Positions 25,750-38,602 of a stretch of 64,000 nucleotides of DNA are shown here, piece after piece. The notes under the pieces are model-generated. The model was not told the DNA's origin and made no database searches. It saw only the letters and a program-made list of their open reading frames with translations. Position numbers and translations under genes: made by a program. This stretch comes from Oenanthe sinensis (Eukaryota > Streptophyta > Magnoliopsida > Apiales > Apiaceae). The stretch is from positions 34,137,501-34,201,500 of the forward strand of contig CM053809.1 of assembly GCA_028671895.1 (NCBI GenBank), in the 5' to 3' direction. Every line of letters starts with the position of its first letter. Position 1 is the first letter of the stretch.

Positions 25750-25904
25750 GCAGAGAGAGACCGAGAGCGAGAGGGAGACTGAGAGAGAGAGGGAGCGAAC
25801 GAGAGAAAGAGAGAGAGAGGGAGGGATTGAACGAGAGAGAGAGAGAGAGAGAGATTGTAAAGACAGGGTGTGTAAACAGAGAGAGAGAGAGAGAGAGAGA
25901 GATT
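25750..25904. repeat. (GA)n-rich microsatellite in the 5' leader of the unknown gene
   Basis: Dense GAGAGA tracts, longest near 25831-25854 and 25879-25902, lie directly upstream of the chosen start codon at 25748 on the minus strand. CT-rich leaders are common in plants. The long open frames on both strands here are translations of this repeat and not proteins. Confidence 0.8.
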
Positions 25905-26221
25905 GTCTCTAGGGTTTGTAGAGGGGGGAAATGTTTGTTGCAACTTGCAAGGGCTTTTTCAGGTGGATAGATGCTTGAATTTGGGGGAAAATAAATGACG
26001 ATGTTCTTTATTTTTATAGAGCCATAGAGGGTGGAGTGAGAGAGGATACCTCAGGTCCATCGTACTCGATAAGTTTTATAATAAATAGTCCAGTCCATCA
26101 AAGATTTGATACACCAGCTGGGCTGCTCTGTATCAACTTAAACTAGGCTCGAAAAGATTATTGAATTTGGTTCGGCACACTTCACTTCTACTCGTAGTTG
26201 TATTTTAGGTATATATTTATC

Positions 26222-27226
26222 TCCAACTCTTCATCTCAATTTAATAAATTTATCTTTTTTATTATGAATACATCATTTTATAATCAATAAATAAATAATT
26301 ATAGGAACATTCATAAGTAATTCAGCATGTAAGTATTATAAAAAAATAATGTACATAAATGCGAATTATCAAATCATATTTTATAAAATTTTAAAAATGA
26401 AATGTTAAAATAACATATAAATATAATTTAATTTTTAAAGATAGCTTATGTCGTGCACGGGTGTAAGAACTTCTACCTATTATATAATAGCACAACATAC
26501 CTTTTTGTGGAAACATTTTATTCAACGTGAAATTACAATTACACCCTAATATTAAATATATAATTTACTATTTTAACTATTTTATATTCCTTAATTACTA
26601 CAACTACAATATTAATTTTATTATTATTACTATAAATATTATTTATACATACACACATATAGTTAAATTTCTTTAAAATAATAACCTTGGGACCAAAGAA
26701 AAAAATAGTTTATCTAGTTTACTACTTTATCGAGGGAAATACACCGTCTCTATTATGTCGGAACCAGAAAAAAATATTATTTTAATGAGGTTATTATTTA
26801 ATCGATTATTACTTAATCGATATTCAATTATATTTTTTTTTATTCTTTCAACTGTTCCACTTCTTTCAATCTAAAACTAATTTATGTCTTTCTCTCCCGG
26901 TAAACTCTAAACCCCTCATTATATGTATAAAGCAACATTGAATACATACAAACTATAATATAATCATACATCTTATTTAACTCTTCATCTCAGTTTAATA
27001 AATTTATTTTTTTACCATAAATGCATCATTTTATAACCAATAATCAAAATGTTATGGGAACATTCATAAGTAATTCAGTATTTAAGTACTATAAAAAAAT
27101 AGTGTACATAAATGCAAACTATCGTATTATATTTTATAAAATCTACAAAACAATATGTTAAAATAACGTATAAATATAATTCAATTTTTAAAGATAGCCC
27201 GTGCCTTGCACGGGTGTAACAACTAG
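26222..27226 (+). mobile_element. paired Helitron-like 3' ends
   Basis: Two diverged direct copies of about 250 bp (26222-26475 and 26978-27226) share blocks such as AACATTCATAAGTAATTCAG and end in a GC-rich hairpin. In the second copy the hairpin CCCGTGCCTTGCACGGG (27198-27214) is followed eight bases later by CTAG (27223-27226) and then T, the classic Helitron 3' architecture. The first copy keeps the CGTGCACGGG half but has lost CTAG. No Rep/helicase is present, so these would be non-autonomous. Confidence 0.65.
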
Positions 27227-28341
27227 TTATTATTAAAGGTCAAAAGATCGATTTCTAATAACTACATAGTATTATATACTAATTATTTATAAATTATAAT
27301 TATTATTAAGATTCCTAACAACTATAATTTTTCTTAACTCTGCTTAAAATTATAAATCAAACTCTATTAGATATCTTAGTAATATACATATTTGAACTTA
27401 AAGAACTATTTTGGAGTTAAATTAAAAAAAAAATCGTAATTATTGTTCTACTTACACGACAAATATTGTTTGAGTCATATTTTGAGTTTCAGAAGTCAGA
27501 ATTGAACGATTTTACAGCCCACGTGAAGCTTATAAAATTATCTTTAATTCTTAAGTGGTCCAACATACAAAATTCAACTCGAGCAGCCCGTAATCTAGAC
27601 ATAAAAGACAGTTACGATTTTTTATCGAAAAATTCTATTCCGTTTAGGAAACCCTTTTATAATTAATTTAAAATATTAAAATACTTTATATATTAAATTT
27701 ATATAGAAACATATTATATATAAGACATTATTATTATATTAGAGTTAGGGCTGCACAAAGGGTCAAACTAGACCGGATCGGACCGAAGACAATTTTTTTT
27801 TAAATGTGTAGACCGGAGACCGGACCGGTAATATTCGATCGTTGGGACCAGACCGGTAAAACCAGAACCGGACCGATATGGATCGGTTAATTATTATTTA
27901 TATATTATTTATATTTATAGCATTTTTATTTGTATACTAAGTACAAAAAATAAAAATTATTTTAAAATTTATTAAATATTTAATAATAAATATATCTCTT
28001 ATTCTTTATTCGATAATAATAATTTATATATATATAACTCTTTTTTAGTTATATGTTAAATAAATTTATTATTTAATTTGCTATATTTATTATTATGTAT
28101 ATATAATTTATTATATCGAATGATTAAATTTCTATAAATTTTAATATTTTATCCTTAAATTAGATGATTTAATGTATAAAATAAATTAAATATACTTACA
28201 TATATATAATTCGGTTGATGTAAAAATATATAATATAAATAAGTTAAAAAACTAATATAATTATAATATATTAACACTTTCTAAAATTATAAAATTATTA
28301 CTAATTTTAAAATAAATAATTTAATTAATAAAACAAAATAT

Positions 28342-28368
28342 CCGTGCATCGCACGGGTTAAAATCTAG
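28342..28368 (+). mobile_element. third Helitron-like terminus (hairpin plus CTAG)
   Basis: The hairpin CCGTGCATCGCACGG (28342-28356) is followed after eight bases by CTAG and T. Its 5' boundary was not found. The AT-rich DNA from about 27.9 kb may belong to it, and it appears inserted in an ACCGG-rich repeat whose halves lie near 27748-27890 and 28378-28430. Confidence 0.55.
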
Positions 28369-29841
28369 TATTATTAAAACCGAAACATTAAAAGTTTGGC
28401 CGTCGGTCGGTATTTGGGCCGGATAGTTATTGTTGGACCTAATTTTTAAAATTAATCTCTTACTTAAAAAATCATAAATTAATCTCCTAACTAATGCACA
28501 TCTCTAAATAAAACACACAAATATTATCTTATTAAACATTAATCTCCTAACTAAAACACATCTCAAATTAATCTCCTAACTAATACATATATCTAAACAA
28601 AACATAGAAATATTATTTTATTGAACATTAATCTTATAACTAAAACACATTTCACATTATCTTTTAACTAATACACATCTCTAAATAAAACACATAAAAA
28701 TTATTTTATTAAAATACAAATAAAAATGTATATGAAAATTTTATAAAAATATATACATATAATATTAAAATAAAGTTTAAATAATTATTATAAAAACTTA
28801 AATTCAAATTATATAAAAAATATTAAAATAAAAATTATTTCAAATATTAAAACAATTCTATCGTGCATCCAACGGCATATAAGGTAGTAAGTCTAATTTT
28901 ATCAACCTAGAAAAGAGGTTCGTTAAAATCAACAAAGGCCCTTAACCCTGACAGTGAGAAAAATATATAAAAATTAGGAAAATAACTTTACTTATATTAT
29001 TATATTTTCTAAATGTAAAATAAATGAATAGAAATAATTTTTTGTATATTATATTTAAAATTTACACTTCAAAATTAGTATGCAAGAGAATTTAAAGAGG
29101 TGGAATTTTAAAAAAAATATATTATAATAATTATAAACTTTTATAATATATCTTATATTATTTAAAATTGAAAAAATTAAAATTTTAATAGTTATTTGTT
29201 CGGTATTTGGATTGATTGGCAACTAAGTTTAATTTTTAAACATTTTTAAATAACATGTATAAATTGTATCCCGTTAAAATACAAATACAAAGTGAAATAT
29301 ATATTATAAGTGAAAAAGTATAGAAAAAATGAAAGGGGTTGCAGATATATTATGAACAAGCAAATATTTTGTGTGCTTATTGATTTATTCTCCTCGGTTT
29401 CAAGTTTCAACCAATGGCAATGTAACATAGCCTTCACCTCTCAATTATAAACTGTCCTATTAAATTATACCATAACATAACCTCAATTGCCACCGTCCTA
29501 TTAAATTATACAATAAATATAATTTAATTTGTATAGATTACATGTATATTAATCATCTCATATATATATATATACATATAACCCTCATATTACAATTAAA
29601 TATATATCTATTTTATTATATTTGCAAATAAGTCAAAACTAATAATTTTTTAATTTTTAACATACTAAAAGAATAAAGTGCATGAAAAGTGACCGTAAAA
29701 AGTAAAAATAGGACACATAACAAGTTCGTCGTTTCGGGACGGGAATCGATAAAAGGGAACATGTTCTCCACTCTTTTTATCCCAAGCCGAGTAACCAAAC
29801 GGGCTACAGTAGAAGAATATAAAAGATTTTAGGTATATGAT

Positions 29842-30303
29842 CAGTGGCTGACTCAGTACAGGGCAGGTGGAGTCACTAGACCCCACTAGGATTTTGAGTC
29901 TTCACTATTCGTATATAATAATATATATTCCGAGGCATTAGACTTTTAATAAAATAGTCATTATACAAGCACGTTAATAAAAAAAGTGAATGGAGATTAA
30001 ATTCACGACCTCAAGGCTCAAGCAATATATTTTCTAATTTATTTATATTATCAAATATTCAAATATTGAATTTATCAAAAAAAGTGAATATTATAAACTA
30101 AAAAAAATATTTGACTGCTAATGAAATATACATTTAAAGAGATGTTATTGAGAATAAAAATAATTAATTAAAATTTCAAGACATTTTTTGTAATATTATA
30201 AATAATGTGGATTAATAAATTTATATTTGAAGTTATGGTCTATTCACCCTTGTAGGGATTTTTTTTTGGCCCCCACTAGTGTGAGAGGCTGGCTCCGCAA
30301 CTG
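29842..30303. mobile_element. diverged MITE with CAGTGGCTGACTC-type ends
   Basis: The left terminus CAGTGGCTGACTC is an imperfect reverse complement of the right terminus (GGCTGGCTCCGCAACTG), and CCCCACTAG occurs near both ends. About 460 bp, non-coding. CAGTGGCGGA-like termini are widespread in plant non-autonomous DNA transposons. No clear target duplication was found. Confidence 0.6.
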
Positions 30304-32030
30304 ATATAATAATAACAATAATTATTATTTTGAATAAAGGTATATAATTATTTTAGATATTCCAATTCATATGCTTTGCATGGATTAGATGTGATGCTAT
30401 TAAATTTCTTAATTTACGAACAAACAAATAAATTTAATTTATAATTAACTCGACCCATTTATAATTAAAATAAAACATGCCCAATGTCTCCATGCTTTTG
30501 TGACAAGGCTAGCAGAACTGTGCAGTGCAATGTACTAGCCTATGACATATAATAAGTGGTCCAGACGCCATTAAAATTAAAGAAATGAAACATGAATGGA
30601 CCAGGGTTTTGTAGTTTCACAAAGCTTGGCTCAAATTCAAAGTTAAGGCAACGTTTTCCATGAAAAAGTAAAAATCATAAGATATACGTCGTCTCGTTCA
30701 TTTTCAATTGAAATTGGCATTGCACCAATAAACATTATTGTATTAATTTTTTTGGTCAATTTCTGTCTGTTTATTAATCTTAAGCTTTTATCTCTTGTTG
30801 TCCCAGAGTTCCATTCTCGCTCACCCACTAAATTTGTTAGAAGAGATTGTAGGGCATATAAGTCAAATTAGTCAAAAAAAAATTAATACCAATTGTCATC
30901 TTTAAAAAGACTGAATGACTGATTTGTAAGTAATATCTGCCTCGCATTTTTTAGCTCTTAATTGGAGTCCGATAAAAGGAGGGGAGAGAGCCCGGTACCC
31001 TACTCATTCGTGAAAGGGGGAGAATATTAAAGGTAGATAAGGCCTAAGGGTGGTATAATGGAATATTTGGCTAAATTTATATTCGAGAAATAAAGATTTA
31101 ATTTTAGAAAAAAATTTATATTTATGTATATTTTTAGGAAAATAAATATTTATTTTTAAAAAATAAAATAAGGATCAAATTTGTTTTAAAAAAATAGTAT
31201 TTATTTATAAAAAAATGTATACACTTACATATTTAAAGATAAAATTAAATTCCGAATATATATATTCGACAACAATTTAATTATACATGTGTATTATAGC
31301 GAAACCAAGGAAAGTTAGTCTAAACTTTAATTTTCGCTGACATGGACATGAATAGATCGACAAAAGATATAGGCACCGTTTGCCTGGTATTATAGGCAGT
31401 TAAAATTTACATACATTTTTTTAATTTATAAATTATTTATAAGATAAGTCAAACGAATCCATAATATATAAATCTATAGTAATTTAGAAATATGTTTTAA
31501 TAAAAATTAATATTAATAATTTACATTTAAAAATATTTTATATTTATCTTTTCACTATAATAATTTTTAATAATATAAATATTATATTTAGATACTCATG
31601 CTTATTTATCACCCTCAACTTCTAAAACGTCGAAAATGACACCACAGTATATGCACTCATGAATGTGTGCCCGCAATTTCAAAGGTGTCTCTCCTGAACG
31701 TAAAAATGATTGGTAGGCAGATATAGAAAGCCTAACAAATAATTCTAGATTCTAGCTTCTGTTCCAAGTCTCTGGTGCTTGGACTTTAACATTTACTCCA
31801 CTTATTTATCTTTTATTTATTACAATTCGCTTTTCCAATTTTTTCATTTTTGTGTTTCCAAGACCTGATTATTCTTTCAATCGTATATTTATAAGTTTTT
31901 CTTTAATTAATTATTGAGGCTGACGAAAATATACAGTAACAACAACCCATCAAATTTCTCCGTTAACAACCCTTTATACCGAACTTTATCTCACTTTCTC
32001 GTCTGCCTGGTTGATATGTAATGTGAACTA

Positions 32031-32291
32031 CTCTCTCCGTCCTAAATAAATTATCTATCATGTTTGACTTTTCTGAAGTCAAATTGACTCAAGTTTGACT
32101 GAAAATTATATATAAAATATAATTGGAAAAAAATATAAAAAGTATATCATTGAAAAATATATTTAATTTATTTTAAAATATATTTTTCAGTTTTTTAAAA
32201 TTATGAAAGAATAATTTTTAATTTTCAGTCCAAGTTAATCAAATTGACCACAAAAAGTTCAAATAAAACAGTTAATTAGGGACGGAGGGAG
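32031..32291. mobile_element. Stowaway MITE
   Basis: The ends read CTCTCTCCGTCCTAAATAAA and, at the right, TTAGGGACGGAGGGAG, with TA on both sides (32029-32030 and 32292-32293). About 261 bp, self-complementary, non-coding. This is the canonical CTCCCTCCGTCC terminus of plant Stowaway elements. Confidence 0.9.
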
Positions 32292-32860
32292 TATATATTA
32301 CTGTATGGCTTGTCTTCCAAGTTTAGTTTATTCAGTCACCTTCTTTACTAATTTGTCTTATAACACCTTTTTAATCTTTATCACGTTCGCTTAGACGTCT
32401 CTCTCATTTTTTCATAACAGTACTCAGAGCTTATGATAATAAAAATTTCAACTGTCTTTCAAGTTTTGTTTATTCGGTCAGCTTTATTAATTTATCTTCG
32501 TCTTATATATAACACTTTTTAAATCTCTCTTTATCTCACTCACACGCAAAGTCCTACATATTAAGATAAACAATGATAAAATATCTAATAATTTTCCAGG
32601 ATTTAACCTAATAAAATCTCTTTTTTATATTAAAAAGAATTCGAGGAAGATAGGAAGTTAAATGTCTTTCTCTAATTCCGTCACTTGTATATACTATGTG
32701 CGTCGAAAATCATACAAAAATGGGAAATATTGAACGAAATGATACTTACGAAGACGTAGGCATGAGATTACACAACACAAGACCATCATCGAGTAGGGAC
32801 CAATTATATAAACTATGAAGTATGAAGAGTAGGTGAGTACTATGGAAAACAATTGGACAT

Positions 32861-32864
<4 letters not shown>

Positions 32865-32910
<46 letters not shown>

Positions 32911-32976
32911 GTATATATGTATGTATATATATGTATATGTGTATGTATATATATGTATGTATGTATGTACATGCAT
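32865..32976. repeat. TA/TATG microsatellite
   Basis: About 30 bases of TA repeats pass into mixed TATG/TATATG repeats. A similar tract lies at about 34417-34478. The Tyr/Ile/His-rich open frames over these tracts are artefacts. Confidence 0.85.
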
Positions 32977-34269
32977 GTTAATTACATGTGCGCGACTGTG
33001 CGTAAGTGTTACGTGAATATATATATATACGTGTGTGATGTGTTTTGTATATAAGTGGCATCTCTAATCATTATAAACCGACTAGTAAAAATGGTACATG
33101 CACCCGGTAATCTTGTATAGCCACATAGCACAAAGAACATTTATATTATGTTGATTAATTTACTCTCTCTCTCTATATATATATATGCAAGCTGTGTTTC
33201 GCACTTGTGATCTATTATTGACGTCCATATTTTGCATACAGTTTTTAAAATCACAGAAATTGCAGATGAGAATTGAGGTCCAACCCTTTGCTCATACTAG
33301 CTAGCTAGTGGTTCATCGTTCATGCACCAACACAAATTTTAGCTACCAGCCTAGCTCCACAGATTGATAACATCGGAATATATATCACTACCGAAGTAGT
33401 ACTTTAGTACATGAGGCTGGTGCACGTACACGAGAATTTGTAGATACGCTAGCTAGCTGCTGCTGCTACTTGTTAAACAACCTCAAACAAAAATCCAAAT
33501 CTATATATTTCTTTCTTTCCCATGTCACTGCATGTTCTATATATACATGGTCAGTGCTAAATATAAATCTAATTCTATAGTAGTCCGAATAATTACATTG
33601 TAACGTTGAATTCCCTTTCTTATATACAACTACATGCATAAATATTATTTATTTCATTGTCCGGTAGATAGCAATCTTGTGAACGTGCCATAATCTTAAA
33701 TAAAACAATCACTATTCTTATGAAAACAATAATTAATCAATTAAAGTTCGGTTTTGTACGTTCAAAACACGTACTGTTTTCCAACTCTTTTGCCCAATGT
33801 TTAATATGTGTTGAACTGTTTTCTCCATAGACTTTAAAAGTTGTTTCAAGAAAGCGTACAAGTAGCTTAATATTAATTTTTTAAGTTAAATAACTTAACA
33901 TAAACTTTAGTTAACATAAATCTTTAAAATTAATTTATTATAATATTTATTAAATACTACTTTTATCTCTTTAGTATATTAAATATCACTCATGTACCTC
34001 GTACAATTAAATTGACACCGATGGATCTTTACTTGGTACTCCTACAATCAATCATACAGCAAAAAGCTGTTCACATCAACATAAATACGAAACAATAATA
34101 TTTGTAGCTAGCTAGCTCTGTTGATCGTAAATAATTACTCATGGAGTGGCAACTTCCAATAATTGACGTCGGCAACTGGACAGGAGCGTGAAACTAGTAG
34201 CTACGTGGTGGAAAAGGCAGCCAATTTTTTTCTGATAGAGAGAATACACAACCATGCATGTAGTCATGC

Positions 34270-34867
34270 AGGGACGAGCATGAAACCCAGAATCGCGTAA
34301 AACCGGCCAAATCGAAAATTTGGTTTATTTTTTGATTTGGTTTTGGTTTGAAATATTGATAACCTAAAAATAACGGTTTGGTAATGATTTCAAACGGGCC
34401 AAGAGCATGTATTATCCAATTATATATATATATATGTATGTATGTATGTATATATATGTATGTATGTATGTATGTATTATACTTAAATAAAATATACGAG
34501 TTTCATATTTACATCTCAAATTTAGTCTTTCATTCAAGATTATATTTTTTTTACTTTTTTTCTCATTTTATATTTATTATTTTTTAAAATATAACCTCAT
34601 GTCCTACAATTTTAAAAAAAATCCATCCAAATTAATGTATGATTTGATAGTATACATTTATAAGATATCAATCTAATTCTTTTTTTTTGAAATTAATATA
34701 TGATATTGGTTTATAATCCAAACCGGTCAAATCAGACCATTATAATTTGACCTGTTTGGTTTCGATACCAATATTTTACGATTTAGTTATGGTTTATAAA
34801 ATTGAAAAACCGAAAATTCAGTTTGATTTGGTTTTATGGTTCAAAACCGGCCAACACTCATCCTACA
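34270..34867. mobile_element. degenerate AACCGG-rich foldback element
   Basis: AAAACCGGCCAA near the left end and CAAAACCGGCCAACA near the right end, each followed or preceded by GGTTTGATTTGGTTTTGG-like pyrimidine/purine blocks, suggest a decayed inverted-repeat element. A TATG microsatellite interrupts the left part. The ends are poorly defined. Confidence 0.4.
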
Positions 34868-35552
34868 CGCCTATGTTATCATCCAATTTGTTGGTGGATC
34901 TTATATGGGGAACAAAATATCTTTATCGTATCATATGTTTTGGTGTATATATAAAGATAAAGATATATATAAAGATAAAGATATATATAAAGATTTTGAT
35001 GAAATTAACATACACACAACTTTTGACTGCAATTACATGATTCGTGTCATCAGTGTCACATTGTTATTTTCGACCTAGTTATTTATAATTGAATGGTTAT
35101 GAATTGTTGATCAAATTCTAAAATTTATGTAAAATCGATCATTGCAATTGAACTTGAAATTCAGTCATTTTTTGGCTGTTGAATATAGACGGTTTTCTTT
35201 TCCCTAGTGCTTTTAAATGTAGAATCTATAATTTTTTAAAATATAAAACTTGAAAATTTAGTGTTGATGTAAAATGCCCCCAACTTTTTGTTGAAAATTG
35301 TGTTTAATTTCCTATTCAATATTAGATTGTTCTAATGAGACGGAGAATAGTCCAATGCAAATAGAAGAGAAAAACTAATACAAGTTTTTTTCCAATTTAC
35401 AAACGTTTAAAAAGGAGCTGTAAACGTAAGCAACTCATACCAAATCTCCCCACACATTTGTTATTTTCCAACTTGTTGCTTTTCTTTTTGGACTTGTTCT
35501 GACTTCAGAAAGAAGGTACTTTAGTTACCAAAGATGAAATAGTAATCTCTAG

Positions 35553-36260
35553 CTACCACAAAAATGGCTCATCAAGCCAGAGTTCACTATCAACAGTCTC
35601 GGCTCGAGCCAGGCTCCATGGAAATTCATAGCTTGATTGCCCAATTTCGTGACCCAAGTTGAGATAGAGATCTGGTAAATCAAGAAAAGGGTCTTCAATG
35701 TGACTTATAGGTGAACTTGATGACTCTGTGGAGGACTCACTAGTTACAGTTGTCGTTGCCTCGGCTCCGCTCAGTTCAGCTTCAGCTTCATGGCTTATAG
35801 GAACATTATTCATGGCCGCAGCTTGGGCTGCGGCTGCTTGAATATCTTTAGGAGACTTAGAAGCTGGTTGTGGTAATTGTTGAGCCAATTCAGGAAAATT
35901 AAGGAAAGCCGAGTGACCTTTAATAGCTATAGCAGCTACATCATGAGCTCTTGCTGCCATTTCAGGTGTTGCAAATGTCCCTAGCCATATTCTTGATTTT
36001 TTCCTCGGCTCACGAATTTCGGACACCCATTTTCCCCAACTCCTGATTCGAACACCACGATAAATCGGGTGTTTCCCATCAGCACTACTACTAGTACTGC
36101 TGCATTTTTCGGATTTCTTGATCATTTCCACATTGGCATTCTCAACTGATCTTTTAGTCGAATTTCGCGTTGTAACGTCTTTTTCGGAGGAAATGGTGGG
36201 AGAAGAGGATGCAGATTTAGTATGATGTCGTGAAATGGAAATGGAATTATTTTCTTTCAT
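35553..36260 (-). CDS. DREB-subfamily (A-4-like) AP2/ERF transcription factor
   Basis: Intronless frame of 235 residues. The AP2 DNA-binding domain spans about residues 66-124 (YRGVRIRSWGKWVSEIREPR, then IWLGTFATPEMAARAHDVAA, then LNFPELA). Val79 and Glu84 fall at AP2 positions 14 and 19, which marks DREB-type binders of DRE/CRT (RCCGAC) elements. The LPQPASKSPKDIQAAAAQAA motif after the domain is typical of group A-4 (TINY, ERF034-043). A Ser-rich N-terminus and an acidic C-terminus ending LWLDEPFLW probably carry nuclear targeting and activation. The frame is open upstream to 36467, but that ATG overlaps the TATA-like sequence, so the Met at 36260 (MKENNSIS) is chosen. No lesion is seen. 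The exact orthologue is not assigned. Confidence 0.92.
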   Translation of the reverse strand: MKENNSISISRHHTKSASSSPTISSEKDVTTRNSTKRSVENANVEMIKKSEKCSSTSSSADGKHPIYRGVRIRSWGKWVSEIREPRKKSRIWLGTFATPEMAARAHDVAAIAIKGHSAFLNFPELAQQLPQPASKSPKDIQAAAAQAAAMNNVPISHEAEAELSGAEATTTVTSESSTESSSSPISHIEDPFLDLPDLYLNLGHEIGQSSYEFPWSLARAETVDSELWLDEPFLW

Positions 36261-36450
36261 GTTACAAGGAGGCCGGAGGCATATATGTGAAGGAATATGA
36301 CATAGGTAGCTTGAGGAAGCTAAGGTTGATATAAATTTCACATGAAATGGAATAAAGTCAAAACAAAAGAATTTGGATGGGACCAAAGCATAAAGGAGTA
36401 CAGTTTGGAAGGCAATTTTTGTTACCCCATTATGTACTCCATGTTGAAAT

Positions 36451-36460
36451 TTAATATATA
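36451..36460 (-). promoter_or_regulatory. TATA box of the DREB-like gene
   Basis: On the minus strand TATATATTAA lies about 190 bases upstream of the chosen start codon, which suits a leader of about 160 bases. Assignment is by position only. Confidence 0.5.
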
Positions 36461-36467
36461 AGCCCAT

Positions 36468-36550
36468 TCAGTGCGAGTATCTTCAACAGTTGCAAATCAT
36501 TCGGCTTCTTGCTTTAGTTGCATCTGGATCATTCAAATCTAATTTCTAAC

Positions 36551-36581
<31 letters not shown>

Positions 36582-37155
36582 ATTATTATATATCAACCAT
36601 TGTCACTATTATTATTAGTGCTTTATGCTTTCTTTTTCTTCTTTTTGGTATCAAATTTATTTCCATTTACAAATATCTATTAAAAATAGTGGAATTTGTA
36701 CGTGATCATTACCTTTGCAATAATAATACATATATATTTTGCCATGTGAATCACTCACACATATAAAGTTTATTTTATATCCCGGCCCGTGAGTCCATGA
36801 CCCATCCAATATAAAATATCTATTTTATTAGTGTCTTTTATTTGTGTACAATTTATATCTAGTAATTAATTAAGGTAATAGAAAAATAAAAACGATTGTG
36901 TAAATTAACAAACTAAAGATTGACTCATTTGTGCTAACTAACGCTGCTTTACTTGTATTAGGCTAATTATCAAGTAGTAACATCCAATAATTGTGTACTA
37001 AAAGTAACCCTAATACTCCCTGGTCCCTAGCCGCCATGTTTTTGTACAAACATCTTAATCTCGCATCACATAATTATCTTTGCTCATGTACAATATTTTA
37101 TAATAAAATAATTAAGTACTACTATTTATTACAGAGTATTTACTATTTAGTATCT
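36468..37155. other. intergenic region upstream of the DREB-like gene
   Basis: Contains an (ATT)n microsatellite at about 36553-36580 and AT-rich promoter-distal DNA. No gene is seen up to the Copia LTR. Confidence 0.6.
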
Positions 37156-37494
37156 TGTTGTAAATCTTGTATAATATCACTATTCTTCTTCTAGATAGTT
37201 TATAGTAAAATATTATCTAATTGTATGTAAGAGAGAATAGAAAATGTAGAGAGAAAGTTATATATATTCTATGTATTTCATTGTGATTATTTTCATCAAC
37301 TGAATGCGCTATTTATATAAGTGGATTTACAAGTCTTCCTAATGAAGGTTTGCAATTCTTCTCAGCTAAGTATTACAAATCTTCTGGATTAAGTTTCACA
37401 AATTTTCCTTGATAAGTTTTACGAGTCTTCGGTAAGCTTTACGAGTCTTACTCAATAAACTTTGACAATCACTTTATTTATTTATATTATAACA
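37156..37494 (-). repeat. 3' LTR of the Copia element
   Basis: 339 bp, TG...CA bounded, matching the LTR at 39490-39855. It contains repeated AAGTNTTACAAGTCTTCCT-like blocks. This copy is about 27 bp shorter than the other because it has fewer such blocks. Confidence 0.88.
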
Positions 37495-37856
37495 CTCTCC
37501 TTGATTGTCAAATGTGAGTTATTACAGATATTAACCCCCTCGTTAAAACCTAGCAAAGAAAAACTCAGTGGGATAAAAACATTGTCGAAGGAAAAAGAAT
37601 ACAGTTTCCCCCTGAATAAAACATTTTACATTTAGACATTGTCATGTATTAAATCCCTCAATCTTCGCATACCGATATTGTTTCGCAGCATTTCAAAAAT
37701 TGATATGGGCCATGACTTTGAAAGAACATCCGCCAAGTTATCACATGATCGAACTTGTTGTACCTCAATGTCACCATTTTCTTGCAGCTCATGAGTGTAG
37801 ATGAATTTTGGTAGGATGTATTTTGTTCGATCTCCTTTGATATATCCTTCTTTTAG

Positions 37857-38450
37857 TTATTTAATGCACGTTGAATTATCCTCACACATAACTATAGGTC
37901 TGTCTAATATACTTGATAATCCACATGATTCTCGAATATGTTGAATGAAAGATCGCAACCGGATACATTCTCTGTTTGCCTCATGGATCACTAGCAACTC
38001 TTCATGATTTGATGAAGTTGCCACCATAGTATGTTTCATAGACTTCCAAGAAATAGCCATAGCCGTGCCACAATATGTGAATATATAACTTGTTTGTGAT
38101 CGTCCAAAATGAGGATCTGACATATACCCAGTATCTGCATATTCAATCAGTTGTGACTTTGAATTGTTTGAAAAGAAAAGTCCAAGATCGATTGTCCCAC
38201 GAAGATATCTTAATATATGTTTTATCCCATCCCAATGGCTTTTGGTGAGACAAGAACTGAATCTTGCCAATAAATTCACTGCAAACGCAATATCGGGTCG
38301 TGTATTATTTGCAAGATACATAAGGCAACCAAGAGCACTGAGGTATGGAACTTCAGGTCCAAGAATCTTTTCATCTGGCTTTCTTGGACAGAATGGATCT
38401 TTTTCAACTTCATTTTGCCACTTATGGTGGCCAGAGTTGTTGTAACCATC
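37857..38450 (-). pseudogene. Copia RT/RNase H C-terminal remnant
   Basis: The minus-strand frame contains YLSALGCLMYLANNTRPDIA, then HILRYLRGTIDLGLFF and YADTGYMSDPHFGRSQTSY, then the EANRECIRLR block, all typical of the end of plant Copia RT and the RNase H region. The GYMSDP context shows the element is related to tobacco/Arabidopsis Copia families. The front of pol is missing. Sequence from about 38451 to 38543 in the same frame (RGWFRTQCHPGHLKW) is not Copia-like and marks the deletion junction. Confidence 0.85.
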
Positions 38451-38602
38451 GCGTTGCCACTTTAAGTGGCCAGGATGACACTGAGTTCGAAACCATCCAC
38501 GAAAATTTTCACGTCCGGGTTTCGCCCGTAACCTCGTCCTCATTTATGCCATTTCTCATGTTCATTCTTCTAGAATGACGTGTTATGTACTTCAGGTAAC
38601 TA

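Larger units (their letters stand above)
25905..35552. other. gene-free, repeat-rich intergenic region
   Basis: About 9.6 kb without a supportable gene. It begins with the promoter of the minus-strand unknown gene. It holds Helitron-like tails (26.2-28.4 kb), a diverged MITE (29.84-30.30 kb), a Stowaway MITE (32.03-32.29 kb), TA/TATG microsatellites (32.87-32.97 and 34.42-34.48 kb), a degenerate AACCGG-rich foldback (34.27-34.87 kb) and an 18-bp TAAAGATAAAGATATATA tandem repeat near 34961-34996. The 30.3-32.0 and 33.0-34.2 kb stretches show nothing recognisable. Confidence 0.6.

Noticed and set aside
25562..25970. Plus-strand Arg/Glu-repeat frames and a minus-strand Leu/Ser-repeat N-terminus
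   Set aside because: They are translations of a GA/CT microsatellite; the start of the real minus-strand gene was set at 25748, below it.
32746..32976. His/Tyr/Ile-rich minus-strand frame
   Set aside because: Produced by the TATG microsatellite.
33160..33560. Possible microRNA precursor around CTAGCTAGCTAG-type repeats
   Set aside because: No match to any microRNA family I could recall and no convincing stem with a 21-nt duplex.
36261..36467. 69-residue N-terminal extension of the DREB-like protein
   Set aside because: Its ATG overlaps the TATA-like sequence, and the extension lacks family similarity; the Met at 36260 fits better.
38164..38578. Plus-strand frames over the Copia element
   Set aside because: Antisense shadows of the RNase H region.
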